Of a stretch of 64,000 nucleotides of DNA, positions 53,535 to 63,459 are shown one piece after another; the stretch's first letter is position 1; each line of letters opens with the position of its first letter. Under the pieces are notes generated by a model that was not told the DNA's origin, did not search any database, and saw only the letters and a program-made list of their open reading frames with translations. The DNA is from Bacteroidota bacterium (lineage in GTDB: Bacteria; Bacteroidota; Bacteroidia; Bacteroidales; Paludibacteraceae), in assembly GCA_017860295.1 (NCBI GenBank), contig JAFNAS010000015.1:1-64000 (forward strand), read 5' to 3'. A program made the translations under genes and the position numbers.

Positions 53535-54053
53535 CTAGTCTGAGATGGCATCACGTCTGATAGCATATATCAGTTCGTCAATGAGTACTCCATTTTTAAT
53601 CACAATTTTTTCGAACATTGCTTCGAGCACAAAGCCTGCTTTTTCGAGCACACGTTGCGATGCAAAATTGAATTCGAAAGGTGTGGCATAAATACGATTG
53701 ACTCCAAAGTTATTAAACACCAATGCCACCATCTCTTTGATTGCTTCGGTCATAACGCCCCGCCCCCTGAAAGGTTCTCCAATCCAGTAACCCAATTCGG
53801 CATTAAGACGCATAATATCGTTCTGAATCAAGACGCCGATTCCTCCGACAGCATGTCCGTCTATCTCTATAGCCCTATAAAAGGCCGCAGGATTATTATT
53901 GGCAAACGTAATAAATTGTTTCCATTTAGATATATCCTCCCCCGGAAAAGCATCGGACATATACCGGCAAACATTAAAGGTGGCATATTCGGCGGCATTG
54001 CCTGCATCCGAAATGCGCCAAGGTCTGAGAAGAAACGGTTTTGTATCGCTCAT
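53535..54053 (-). CDS. GNAT-family N-acetyltransferase (RimJ/RimL type)
   Basis: 172 residues from ATG 54053 (an in-frame TTG at 54056 is less likely). It opens with LLRPWRISDAGNAAEYA, typical of RimJ/RimL-like proteins. The acetyl-CoA motif is YWIGEPFRGRGVMTEAIKEMVALVF, with the R/Q-x-x-G-x-G/A loop, followed by NRIYATPFEFNFASQRVLEKAGFVLEA. It may acetylate ribosomal proteins, antibiotics or small molecules; the target is not evident. Confidence 0.88.
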   Translation of the reverse strand: MSDTKPFLLRPWRISDAGNAAEYATFNVCRYMSDAFPGEDISKWKQFITFANNNPAAFYRAIEIDGHAVGGIGVLIQNDIMRLNAELGYWIGEPFRGRGVMTEAIKEMVALVFNNFGVNRIYATPFEFNFASQRVLEKAGFVLEAMFEKIVIKNGVLIDELIYAIRRDAISD

Positions 54054-54256
54054 CAATAGTTATCTCTTTTTAATTGTTCTGCAAAAATAAAATCAAAGTT
54101 GTCTCTGACAAAACCTTTATCGATGAACACAGATAAAAAACCGTTGAAGCAGCCAGATTGCATGGTGAGTAAAATAGATTTCACAAGCGATAAATATAAA
54201 AAAAGGCTCAACAACAAACTTTTTTGTATCTATTTCTATGCTCAAAAGAGGCATGA

Positions 54257-55021
54257 TCAAATCTCATCACCCCCCATCCATTGTTTGAATTCATGCGTTT
54301 TATCGATACTTACAAAAACATCAGTATCGGATGGAGGAACAAGCGCCAGTTTCAATCGACTCTTAGGAAAAACAAATGCCTTATCTATGGCTGTCAGACG
54401 AACCAAAAACTGACGATTAACCCGGAAAAACTCTTTGGAATTGACCATCTCTTTCAGATTATCGAGGCTATAATCGATGGCGAACCGGGTATTGGAATTC
54501 ATCACCATAAATGTTATTCCCGATGTAGAATAAAAATAAGCGATATCGGCCACATTGACCGATTTAAGCTTATCGCCCACGGTCACCATAAAACGTTCCC
54601 GATAGGCAGGATGAGGTCGAAGCAAATCACGCAGCAAAGCTGCATCTACCATCTGCAACTTCTCGGCAGTCCATGAACGATATTTTTCGATAGCCCGACC
54701 GAGTTCTTCCTTATCAATCGGCTTCAACAGATAATCTATACTGTTATGTTTGAATGCTTTTATGGCATATTCGTCAAAAGCGGTGGTGAAAATAATTTTG
54801 GAATGAACCGCTACCTGTTCGAATATAGCAAAACTCAGATCATCTTCCAATTGAATATCAAGAAAAATCAAATCGGGTTGCTTATGCGTACCAAACCATG
54901 CCACCGACTCTTCAACCGATTCAAGTTTAGCCTCAATCGCTATCGCAGGATCAATCTCTTTTATCATATTTTCCAGTCGACGTGCAGCAAAAATTTCATC
55001 TTCGATAATTACTGTTTTCAT
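54257..55021 (-). CDS. LytTR-family response regulator
   Basis: 254 residues. The receiver has the acidic pair in VIIEDEIFAARRL, the phospho-acceptor D55 in PDLIFLDIQLEDD, FTTAFDEYAIKAF and the conserved Lys in YLLKPIDKEEL. The C-terminal LytTR DNA-binding domain runs from ~140 (RFMVTVGDKLKSVNVADIAYFYST ... FFRVNRQFLVRL). It begins 11 bp after the histidine kinase gene and forms a two-component pair with it. Confidence 0.93.
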   Translation of the reverse strand: MKTVIIEDEIFAARRLENMIKEIDPAIAIEAKLESVEESVAWFGTHKQPDLIFLDIQLEDDLSFAIFEQVAVHSKIIFTTAFDEYAIKAFKHNSIDYLLKPIDKEELGRAIEKYRSWTAEKLQMVDAALLRDLLRPHPAYRERFMVTVGDKLKSVNVADIAYFYSTSGITFMVMNSNTRFAIDYSLDNLKEMVNSKEFFRVNRQFLVRLTAIDKAFVFPKSRLKLALVPPSDTDVFVSIDKTHEFKQWMGGDEI

Positions 55022-55032
55022 AGTATTTGTAT

Positions 55033-58032
55033 TTATAAATTTTCCACCAATGGAATTCTTGCAATAAATTGATTCTCTGTTTTTTCAAACACAGGTAACT
55101 TTTGATTTAGCAACTGGTAGCGATTAAGAATATTTTTCAGACCCAGTCCGGTAGAAACAACCTGAGAGGGACGTTCCTGAAGATTATTTATCACATTCAG
55201 ATAGTTGCGTCTATCTACAAAAATATCAATAGTAAGAGGTTTACTCTTCGACATCACATTGTGCTTAATCGCATTCTCAATCAGTAGTTGCATCGCCAAT
55301 GGAATGATTTTATCAGAACGCTTGCTTTCGGGTATCTCCACACGAACTACCAATTTATCCATAAAGCGTATGTTAAGAAGAAAAATATAGGCTTTTATAA
55401 AAGTAAGTTCGGTATTCAAATCGATCAGTTCATTATCACGGTTTTCGAGAACATAACGATAGACTTTCGATAGTTGCTCCGAGAATTGTTCGGCAAGATC
55501 GGGATCTATCTTAATCAAAGAAGTAAGTACATTAAGGCTATTGAACAAAAAATGAGGATTCACCTGCTGTTTTAACACATCATACTGCGACTGCAAATTC
55601 TCTTTCTGCAGGTTGATAAGCTGAGTACGGGCTTCTGCCAGTCGCTTCGAACTATCTTTGACCCGTTTCTCCAGATGGCTGTTCAGTTTTTCCAATTCGG
55701 ATTTTGCTATTTGCAGTTCCGTCTCTATTTTCAAGCGTTCGGTAATATCGCGGATAACAATAAATTCCGCAGGATTACCCTCAAAATGCAATGTTCTGGC
55801 ATTTAATTCAACGGTGATCTTTTTTGAATCTTTGCGAATAAAATAGTTGCGAAAAATATTGTTATACGGCTCTCCCACCATTTTCTGTCCATGATACCTG
55901 AACAGCAACTCAGGATCTTCTTTATCAATATAATCTTGCAAAGGTCTTTCGAGCAATTCTTTTATATCATACTTCAGCATATCACACATCGCCTGATTGG
56001 CAAATTTCAGTAATCCGTTCTGAACGATAACAATACCATCGGTTACGTTTTCAATCAACAAACGATATTTCTCTTCACTTTCGGCCAATGCCTTTTGCAT
56101 TGCTCTATGCTCCGTCATATCAATCATGATTCCGCGCGATCCGATTACCTCTCCATTCACAATCAGAGGAGCCGCCGAAATCATGGCATCGAATACTTTA
56201 CCGTCCTTTTGGCGAAAAGTAAAAAACAACCGTTTTTCTGCAGGCAGTACACTGTTAGACAAACTGCTCATGTTCTGACGAATCTGATTCATATGATCCG
56301 AATTTACCACATACGAAAAGACAGAAACGGGTTTGGTTTCATAATCAGAGCCGAATCTATCCCGTCCTGCTTTATTGAGATATTTGACATTTCCCTGCCT
56401 GTCCATCTCATAAACCATCTGAGGAAGCATCTCTGTTAATTCTCGATACTTTTTCTCACTATCACGTAGTGCTTGTTCATTTGCTTTACGCTCCGAAATA
56501 TCTATTGCAATACCTCTTACCCCAACAAATTTCTCATCCCGGTAAATTGGGATCGAATAGGTAATAACCGGCACATGATGTCCATAAGTATTAATCCCGG
56601 TATACTCGCACATCAACTCACGCGTCTCCCCTTCCATCAGACGCCGAAGATTGTGAGCCACCAGTGGACGATCGCTTTCCACAAAACAATCAAGAGTAAA
56701 TTTGCCATAATCAGCATCAGAAAAGCCAAATGTCTCTTTTCCACATCTGTTTACATACACAAGATGTAGTTGTTCGTCTAATTCAAACAATGTCTGCGGC
56801 ATAAAATCAGCCAGATCGCGATACCTCCGTTCACTCTCTCGTAACGCATCTTCCATAACCTTACGCTCTGAAATATCAACAATAAGTCCACGAGATCCAA
56901 CTATCCTATTATTTTCGATAATAGAAGTTCCATAAATAACAACGGGCACTTCTGTACCATCTGGGCGACAGACGGTATATTCCATCGGAGCGGCCGCAAT
57001 AGGTTCGAGCTTGCCATTGCGCCGAACAACCCGCCGCGATTCGTCAGCCAACGTAGCAGTCATCAAAGCCTGATCAGTTGGTTTAAAATAGGAAGTCGCC
57101 GGCCTGTCATGATAATCAAGCTGTTTCAATCCCAACAATTTCAGCCCAGTCCGGTTCATATAAGTCGGCATGCCGTTTACGTCCAGTTCATAAACCGCCA
57201 GAGGTAACATTTCGGATAGTTCATGATATTTCAACTCGCTTCTTTGTAGTTCATATTGAATGCGAATACTCTCTGTAATATCGTGAATAGTATAAAAAGT
57301 GGCTTTTATACCCTGAAAATCGATTATAGAGGAAGACACTTCACAAATGTATTCTTTACCAGACTTACCAACCATGCGTATTTTGTTATGAATGGTTGAA
57401 AAATCTATATTCTGTGGCCTATCGGCAATATACCGTGCTTTTACAACATCATCCGGATGTACGATATCAAAGGCATCAAGACTATATAATTCCCGATACT
57501 CATATTCCAGCATCCGGCAAATAGTTCTGTTGGCAAACAAAATCTGATTATCACAAACAATCAAAATCCCATCCTGAGAGTGCTCCACCAATGTCTTGTA
57601 CTTAGCTTCACTCTCTCGCAGATTCCGTTCCATCTGTTCGCGCTGCGTAATATCCCGGATAGAGGTAAAAGAGGCATTTCTTCCATTTACTTGGACTGTA
57701 GATGCATTCAATTCAATCAAAATACTTTTCCCTGACTTATGAATAAAACGGGCCGTATAATGATGTGTATCTGATTCTCCATTCATACGCTTATAATGGA
57801 GATCCATTACTCGATCTCTGTCCTGAGGATCGAGTAGTTGGGAGAGATCCAACTTCAGTATCTCTTTTTTGGTATAACCGGACAACTTACAAAAAGACTT
57901 GTTCACCAAGAGAAATTGTCGATTCTGAATCAGAGCCACCGCATCTAATGAATTTTCAATCAAATGTTTGCACAAACCACCTTCTTTCTCAACATTGAGC
58001 ATTATATGTATATTATCCAAAATTTCTCCCAT
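55033..58032 (-). CDS. Soluble LytS-type sensor histidine kinase with six PAS domains
   Basis: 999 residues, no membrane helix, so it senses inside the cell. Six PAS/PAC units are recognisable by their openings: SLDAVALIQNRQFLLVNKSF, SQDGILIVCDNQILFANRT, MLPLAVYELDVNGMPTYMN, MPQTLFELDEQLHLVYVN, MLPQMVYEMDRQGNVKYLN and VTDGIVIVQNGLLKFANQ. A coiled coil leads to the His_kinase (LytS-type) domain with NPHFLFN at 825-831 (H827), NAIKHN, and TGLGLKNILNRY as the ATP lid. Its regulator is the downstream LytTR gene, 11 bp away. Ligands of the PAS domains (haem, flavin, small molecule) cannot be predicted. Confidence 0.92.
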   Translation of the reverse strand: MGEILDNIHIMLNVEKEGGLCKHLIENSLDAVALIQNRQFLLVNKSFCKLSGYTKKEILKLDLSQLLDPQDRDRVMDLHYKRMNGESDTHHYTARFIHKSGKSILIELNASTVQVNGRNASFTSIRDITQREQMERNLRESEAKYKTLVEHSQDGILIVCDNQILFANRTICRMLEYEYRELYSLDAFDIVHPDDVVKARYIADRPQNIDFSTIHNKIRMVGKSGKEYICEVSSSIIDFQGIKATFYTIHDITESIRIQYELQRSELKYHELSEMLPLAVYELDVNGMPTYMNRTGLKLLGLKQLDYHDRPATSYFKPTDQALMTATLADESRRVVRRNGKLEPIAAAPMEYTVCRPDGTEVPVVIYGTSIIENNRIVGSRGLIVDISERKVMEDALRESERRYRDLADFMPQTLFELDEQLHLVYVNRCGKETFGFSDADYGKFTLDCFVESDRPLVAHNLRRLMEGETRELMCEYTGINTYGHHVPVITYSIPIYRDEKFVGVRGIAIDISERKANEQALRDSEKKYRELTEMLPQMVYEMDRQGNVKYLNKAGRDRFGSDYETKPVSVFSYVVNSDHMNQIRQNMSSLSNSVLPAEKRLFFTFRQKDGKVFDAMISAAPLIVNGEVIGSRGIMIDMTEHRAMQKALAESEEKYRLLIENVTDGIVIVQNGLLKFANQAMCDMLKYDIKELLERPLQDYIDKEDPELLFRYHGQKMVGEPYNNIFRNYFIRKDSKKITVELNARTLHFEGNPAEFIVIRDITERLKIETELQIAKSELEKLNSHLEKRVKDSSKRLAEARTQLINLQKENLQSQYDVLKQQVNPHFLFNSLNVLTSLIKIDPDLAEQFSEQLSKVYRYVLENRDNELIDLNTELTFIKAYIFLLNIRFMDKLVVRVEIPESKRSDKIIPLAMQLLIENAIKHNVMSKSKPLTIDIFVDRRNYLNVINNLQERPSQVVSTGLGLKNILNRYQLLNQKLPVFEKTENQFIARIPLVENL

Positions 58033-58585
58033 CGCAGGCTAATATTATATTTTTCAAAGGTCGTAAAGATATATTTTTATATGTCTCTTTCAAAAAAAAA
58101 CTAGTTGAATGACCGAAAGATAATAACGATAAAGCTTTTATCCATTATGAACAACAACATTTCTACCCGAATGACTGACAACCCGAATATAGAGTCTGTC
58201 ATTTAAGAGTAATCCCTTCCCACTATTTATGGGCATTTATATAACCCGATAACCGAAAGCGGAAGCGTTACACGAGCCGATTACCCAACAACTCAGAATT
58301 TATTGAAGAGATATATACAATCAAATGTTCTGCAGAAAGCTATGCTATCTAATATATACACGACTATTCAAATAACATGATTTAAACAAATTAATTTGTC
58401 ATCCACCTAAAATTGCAGTACATTTACTATTCTTTCTGAAATTGAGACACAAATTTCGATCTGACTACTTTCAAACCAAATTTCTAATCAGAAAAAGCAT
58501 TATCAATGCTTGATCCGAGACGCCGTAATTATTATTTATATAGCGTTTTGTGCGTACTGTTATTAATCACTTAAAATTAGAAATT
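58033..58585. other. AT-rich gene-free stretch
   Basis: The 553 bp between the divergent kinase gene and the beta-trefoil gene hold no credible gene. It carries the promoters of both. I could not assign -33/-7 pairs with confidence. Confidence 0.4.
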
Positions 58586-59689
58586 ATGACACTTGAAGAC
58601 ATCAAACGAATTGCTCTTTCCAATGGAAAGGAAACCTGTTTTTTCAACATTCAGGAACACACCAAAAATGAGTATGTTGCGGTTGGTAGCAACGGAAATA
58701 TCTTACGATGGAAAGCCACCGGCGGTAATGAGCAAAAATGGGTATTGCTACCTGTCGGAACCGAGGGAAATTTTAATATCATTACATTACAGAACGGTGA
58801 AAATATGGCTGTTGGTAGTAATGGGAACATTCTACGATGGGCTTCCACGGGCAATAAAGATCAACGATTTACATTTCTCAATTACAACGAACAAAACAAA
58901 ACCTATAACATACAGGAACACACCAAAGATGAGTATGTTTCGGTAGGCAGCGATGGAAATATTTTGAGATGGAAGAAGACAAATGAAAACAGTCAGTTAT
59001 TTACCTTAGTCCCGATCAATGTTATAGGGTACCCTGACGAAACAAAAATAAAAAGCATTCTGAATGGAGAAACAGTCTACAAAAGCGAAGAAGAGATTCC
59101 GGCTCCCCCTGTATGTGATTACCTGAAAGACTCCCCTAGTGAAACTCCGCACTATATTATCGAAGGAGTAGAGGTGCTACCTTCCGTGTTGGTATCCGAT
59201 AGCAGATACTCCAATGTTATCGACCAAATCAATGCTCATCCCTATTATTACCTTGTCAGAAGGCGCTACTGGAAGAATATTTATGACAAAATATTATTGC
59301 CCGACATGACAGAATCAATGCAAGCTACAGTATCGTTTGGATGCTCAAGAACCGATATCAAACAAATTGAAATTTCCGTAGGTGTTGTTGTGGGTGCATC
59401 TGTTTCTGGCGAAGGTGGTAGTAAAAAAGCAAAAATATCGGGCAAATTATCAGCCCAATACTCATGGACTAAAACCGAGCTTTCAAGACAAGAACAAACC
59501 ACCGAGGAGACGATAACACAAACCGAAACATCAAGCCTGTCTATCAAACAAGAGGCTCGTATCATTGCATGGCAAGCGATCGATAATTATATTTTGTACG
59601 ATGCCAAGAATAATGTAGTAAACAATTGGACTATGTACGATAATGATCATAAGATTATTTGGCAAAGCGGATCGAAGACAAACGGATAA
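58586..59689 (+). CDS. Beta-trefoil lectin-like protein with possible pore-forming C-terminal region
   Basis: 367 residues from ATG 58586; a GTG 36 bp upstream is less likely. No signal peptide. Residues ~10-150 consist of three repeats with (V/A)VGS(N/D)GNILRW followed by a Q-x-W/F position (EQKW, DQRF, SQLF), the three-fold pattern of a beta-trefoil. The C-terminal ~200 residues begin with an aromatic segment (HPYYYLVRRRYWKNIYD). They then carry a long amphipathic, Ser/Thr-rich beta stretch (EISVGVVVGASVSGEGG, KISGKLSAQYSWTKTELS, QTTEETITQTETSSLSI) like the membrane-inserting region of aerolysin-type or Toxin_10 proteins. Family not recognised with certainty. Confidence 0.6.
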   Translation: MTLEDIKRIALSNGKETCFFNIQEHTKNEYVAVGSNGNILRWKATGGNEQKWVLLPVGTEGNFNIITLQNGENMAVGSNGNILRWASTGNKDQRFTFLNYNEQNKTYNIQEHTKDEYVSVGSDGNILRWKKTNENSQLFTLVPINVIGYPDETKIKSILNGETVYKSEEEIPAPPVCDYLKDSPSETPHYIIEGVEVLPSVLVSDSRYSNVIDQINAHPYYYLVRRRYWKNIYDKILLPDMTESMQATVSFGCSRTDIKQIEISVGVVVGASVSGEGGSKKAKISGKLSAQYSWTKTELSRQEQTTEETITQTETSSLSIKQEARIIAWQAIDNYILYDAKNNVVNNWTMYDNDHKIIWQSGSKTNG

Positions 59690-59706
59690 TAATCGAAAGC
59701 CATAAA

Positions 59707-59742
59707 AAATGAGGGTACCCAAATAACAGGGTACCCTCATTT
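59707..59742. terminator. Terminator after the beta-trefoil gene
   Basis: AAATGAGGGTACCC (59707-59720) pairs with GGGTACCCTCATTT (59729-59742) around AAATAACA, a 14-bp perfect stem 17 bp after the stop codon. The A-run on the left also permits it to end transcription from the convergent lipoprotein gene. Confidence 0.8.
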
Positions 59743-59771
59743 ATCCTATTTTTAATCCATTATTTCAAAAA

Positions 59772-60260
59772 TTATTCCTTTTCAGAGCCTACTACTTTCG
59801 TTAATCGGGGATCAAAAAAGAATCGATATGTTACCGTTCCCTGCGAAGGCGTTTTAAATGTGTGCGACATCTTCCAGCCAATATATTTTCCTTTGAACGA
59901 TTTTGCATAAATATCAGCCTGCGTTTTCAGCAATGCCGCAGAATCTTCATACTGTTTGACTTTATCTTGCAAAGCTTCCTGCTGTTTTGATGTTTGAGAT
60001 AAAATAGCATCTCCGGTTCCGTTCACAAATAAATTATGGTAATACTCAGCCTTGCGGGCAAGATCCACATATCCCGAATCGCTTTTATAAGAAGAAAACA
60101 ATGAATCAAGACTGCCAAAACTGATCGGATGGTAACTTTTATAATCGCTCAACGTGTGTGACAACTCTTCATCAATCAACATCTGCGCTGTCTCCTTATT
60201 ATTTCCACACGAAGATAAAACAACAGCAACGGCAACAAACAACAAGAGTTTTTTCATCAT
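59772..60260 (-). CDS. Lipoprotein of unknown function
   Basis: 162 residues. The lipoprotein signal is LLLFVAVAVVLSSC with Cys at ~18 (lipobox LSSC). The mature part is helical and charged in the middle (SQTSKQQEALQDKVKQYEDSAALLKTQADIYAKSF) and ends with a beta-rich segment (GWKMSHTFKTPSQGTVTYRFFFDPRL). I do not recognise a family. It is a single gene, convergent with the beta-trefoil gene. Confidence 0.72.
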   Translation of the reverse strand: MMKKLLLFVAVAVVLSSCGNNKETAQMLIDEELSHTLSDYKSYHPISFGSLDSLFSSYKSDSGYVDLARKAEYYHNLFVNGTGDAILSQTSKQQEALQDKVKQYEDSAALLKTQADIYAKSFKGKYIGWKMSHTFKTPSQGTVTYRFFFDPRLTKVVGSEKE

Positions 60261-60509
60261 ATCATTGAATTTGAATGCATTTGTAAAATATCTTAACGCT
60301 TATTCTCAAGCGCAAAGATACGATGATTCTACTGATTCATGATTCTGACAGAAAAAAAATAATAGAGAACAAACAAAAATAAGTTTAAAGTACAACGGCA
60401 TCCGAAACATTTTATCCAATGAGCTACTAAAATTCTATCCTATTATTGTATCAATCAATTACATTCACAAGAAGCTATTCATTATTCAACATAGTCAAAA
60501 CTAATTGAA

Positions 60510-61715
60510 TCAACGCAATAAAAGCTGTATAAATTCATGACTTTGGCAAGAACCGTACAATCCCTTCAGAGCCTCAAACTCATCGTATTTTTGAACTCCA
60601 TCCGGTTGCTGTCCGGGACGGTAAATAATGAAAGGTACCGGAGCGGCCGTATGAGTACGAATGCCACACGGTGTGGGATGATCGGGCAATATAGCTATCG
60701 TCACCGGCTCATTCCAGGTGGAGACCTCTTCAAAAATCGGCTTTACCACCCTAGAATCGAGGTACTCAATTGTTTTCACTTTCAATGCCACATCACCTTC
60801 ATGACCAGCTTCATCACTGGCTTCAATATGCAGGTAAACAAAATCATCGGTACGCAAAGCATTAATAGCCGCTTGCGCTTTTCCCTCATAATTGGTATTA
60901 TAAAGACCGGTAGCACCTTCTACAATAATCGGACGCAGACCGGCATACACGCCAATGCCTTTAATCAAATCGACAGCAGAGATCACGGCACCGCTTTTCA
61001 CTCCAAACAGCTGACTGATGGTTTGCATCTGAGGACGATAACCCGGCGACCACAACCAAATGCTATTGGCTGGATCTTTTCCTTGAGCTTTTCTTTTTAG
61101 ATTGACAGGATGATTTTCAAGCAATTGTTGCGATTTGAGTGTTAGTTCATTCAATCGACAAGCAGTATCTTCCGCCTCCGGAATCAATGCCTTAATCATA
61201 ACTTCGGAGAAAGAAATTCCCGGCACATCGTGCGGAGGCGTACAACCAAGATGCTTATTACCTCCTTTCATTTTTAATAGATGACGGTAGGAGACTCCCG
61301 GAAATATCTTAATAATATCATCGCCCAGTTCTTGATTCAAATACGCAACCAACTCAGCCGCTTCCTCATTCGAAATGTGACCTGCCGAGTGATTTTTGAT
61401 TTTGCCATGCTCAATACAAATCAAATTGCAACGCATAGCCATTTCGCCATCTTCAATAGGAATTCCCATACTAGCAGCCTCCAGCGAACCCCTACCCTCA
61501 AATACTTTCGGAACGTCATATCCCAATACCGCCATATTTGCGATCTCGCTACCCGGAGCAAAACCTTCCGGAATCGTGTTCAGCATCCCAGACGACCCCA
61601 GTGTGGCCAGTTTATCGATAGTTGGTTTTTGTGCTGCTTGCAAAGGAGTTCTTCCTCCCAGTTCGGCAATGGGCTCATCAGCCATCCCATCACCCAAAAT
61701 TACAATGTATTTCAT
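60510..61715 (-). CDS. apgM: Cofactor-independent phosphoglycerate mutase, archaeal type
   Basis: 401 residues. Alkaline-phosphatase-superfamily ApgM: KYIVILGDGMADEP with metal ligand D9, EGFAPGSEIANMAVLGYD with the phosphate-accepting S56, EDGEMAMRCNLICIE, then HIEASDEAGHEGDVALKVKTIEYLDSRVV and ILPDHPTPCGIRTHTAAPVPF with the remaining metal ligands. It interconverts 3- and 2-phosphoglycerate in glycolysis. Archaeal-type ApgM is common in Bacteroidota. Confidence 0.95.
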   Translation of the reverse strand: MKYIVILGDGMADEPIAELGGRTPLQAAQKPTIDKLATLGSSGMLNTIPEGFAPGSEIANMAVLGYDVPKVFEGRGSLEAASMGIPIEDGEMAMRCNLICIEHGKIKNHSAGHISNEEAAELVAYLNQELGDDIIKIFPGVSYRHLLKMKGGNKHLGCTPPHDVPGISFSEVMIKALIPEAEDTACRLNELTLKSQQLLENHPVNLKRKAQGKDPANSIWLWSPGYRPQMQTISQLFGVKSGAVISAVDLIKGIGVYAGLRPIIVEGATGLYNTNYEGKAQAAINALRTDDFVYLHIEASDEAGHEGDVALKVKTIEYLDSRVVKPIFEEVSTWNEPVTIAILPDHPTPCGIRTHTAAPVPFIIYRPGQQPDGVQKYDEFEALKGLYGSCQSHEFIQLLLR

Positions 61716-61900
61716 CTTTCAATAATTTCGTATGAATAAGCGACATACAGTCATTTTCACTCCCTTTATTATTATTAAAAACAACTTGTCATCGGTTATG
61801 CAAAGATACAAAAAAAGAGTTGTGAAGGATCTCGGTTATTAACACATTGCATATTTCTGCAAAATCGGTATATTTTCGGATTTTATTAAAGTAAAATTAC

Positions 61901-61908
61901 TAATTTTG
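61901..61908 (+). promoter_or_regulatory. -7 element of the DUF2851 gene
   Basis: TAATTTTG matches TAnnTTTG, with TTTT (61881-61884) at the -33 position 16 bases upstream. It gives a leader of ~140 bases before the ATG at 62056. The rest of the 340-bp gap after apgM shows no gene. Confidence 0.4.
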
Positions 61909-62055
61909 GACCCACTAATAGTTAAAGAGAACGAAAACATTCAGCAACCTTATCCGAATAATGAAATGAACACGTTGCTGCACAACGTCCAAGAAAATTG
62001 AACTAATTTTTAGCAACATAAAATTAAATAGGTTCTTAGGTAAAACAATTATCGT

Positions 62056-63327
62056 ATGAAAGAAGCTTTACTTCAGTACGCATGGCAACACAAGCTATTC
62101 TATAACAACAATCTCACGACTGTTAACGGTAATACCCTTGAGATCATCGATCCGGGACAACTCAACACGGATGCCGGACCCGATTTTTTCAATGCCAAAA
62201 TAAAAATAGGAAATACGTTGTGGGTCGGAAATGTAGAAGTCCATGTCAATTCTTCGGACTGGGAGAACCACCATCATACGGAAAATAAAGCCTATAGCAC
62301 TATTATTTTGCATGTTGTGGCCAATTGGAATGCGAACATATACCGCACTAACGGAGAAGAAATAGAGCAGTTTGTTTTACCCTATTATCAAGATCTGGAG
62401 CAACGATACGACGCTTTGTTACAACAAGATGCATTTGTTGCGTGTGCTGATCGGTTAGCGTGTGTGCCCCGAATACTTCTGTCCGGATGGAAAAATGCGC
62501 TATTAACCGAAAGACTGGAACGGAAAACAAACGACATCGAAACATTGCTCGCAAACTCACAAAACGACTGGGAAGAAGCCTTCTACATTACACTTGCACG
62601 GAACTTCGGAACTGGCATCAACTCCATTCCATTCGAACTTTTAGCCAAAAGTCTGCCTCAGGTATATCTGGCAAAACATAAAGACAACTTGTTTCAACTG
62701 GAGGCCATGTTATTCGGTCAATCGGGTCTACTGAATGATACTTCTAAAGATGATTATAGTCAAGCTCTTAAAGAAGAATATGATTTTCTGAAGCGGAAAT
62801 ATCAACTACAGCCGATCAATCATCACCTCTGGAAGTTATTGCGCCTACGACCACATAATTTTCCTCATATCCGAATTGCACAATTTGCCTCATTGACCTA
62901 CAATTCGACCAAACTATTTTCAAAAGTAATCAATGCAAAATCTTTAGCTGAAATGGAGAGCCTTTTTCAGTGCAATACATCGGATTACTGGCAATTACAC
63001 TACACTTTTAATAAACTTTCGGCATCCAAAAACAAACCCATTGGAAAATCGACAGTTAAAGTTTTGCTTATAAATACGGTCATTCCCTTTCTGTTTAGTT
63101 ATGGCAAATATAAAGATGATGAACGAATGCAGGAAAAAGCGCTTACTTTGCTGGAACAAATCCCGTCAGAGCAAAACAGCATCATTGCCAACTGGAAACA
63201 ACACAATATAGCTGCATCTTCCGCATTTGACAGTCAAGCATTAATCCATCTCAAAAAAAACTATTGCGACACTAAAAAATGCCTGCAATGTCGCATTGGG
63301 CATTTTGTGTTATCTCAAAACAGGTAA
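62056..63327 (+). CDS. DUF2851 family protein
   Basis: 423 residues, typical DUF2851 length. The conserved N-terminal block is EIIDPGQLNTDAGPDFFNAKIKIGNTLWVGNVEVHVNSSDW with HHHTENKAYSTIILHVV just after, a pattern rich in Asp, Asn and His that suggests a metal- or nuclease-like site. The C-terminal half is helical and ends in a Cys motif (YCDTKKCLQCRIGHFVL). The cellular role is unknown. It precedes an outer-membrane receptor-like gene by 132 bp on the same strand. Confidence 0.85.
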   Translation: MKEALLQYAWQHKLFYNNNLTTVNGNTLEIIDPGQLNTDAGPDFFNAKIKIGNTLWVGNVEVHVNSSDWENHHHTENKAYSTIILHVVANWNANIYRTNGEEIEQFVLPYYQDLEQRYDALLQQDAFVACADRLACVPRILLSGWKNALLTERLERKTNDIETLLANSQNDWEEAFYITLARNFGTGINSIPFELLAKSLPQVYLAKHKDNLFQLEAMLFGQSGLLNDTSKDDYSQALKEEYDFLKRKYQLQPINHHLWKLLRLRPHNFPHIRIAQFASLTYNSTKLFSKVINAKSLAEMESLFQCNTSDYWQLHYTFNKLSASKNKPIGKSTVKVLLINTVIPFLFSYGKYKDDERMQEKALTLLEQIPSEQNSIIANWKQHNIAASSAFDSQALIHLKKNYCDTKKCLQCRIGHFVLSQNR

Positions 63328-63459
63328 ATACAATCTGTTTATAAAAATACTTTAATTTAGTATTCCACATTAAACTTTTTAGCGTTTCTTGTATCTCATT
63401 AGTGACTATTGTTTAGAAATACTTCATTTTTGTAAATTAAACGCTAAATTTTAGACTAC

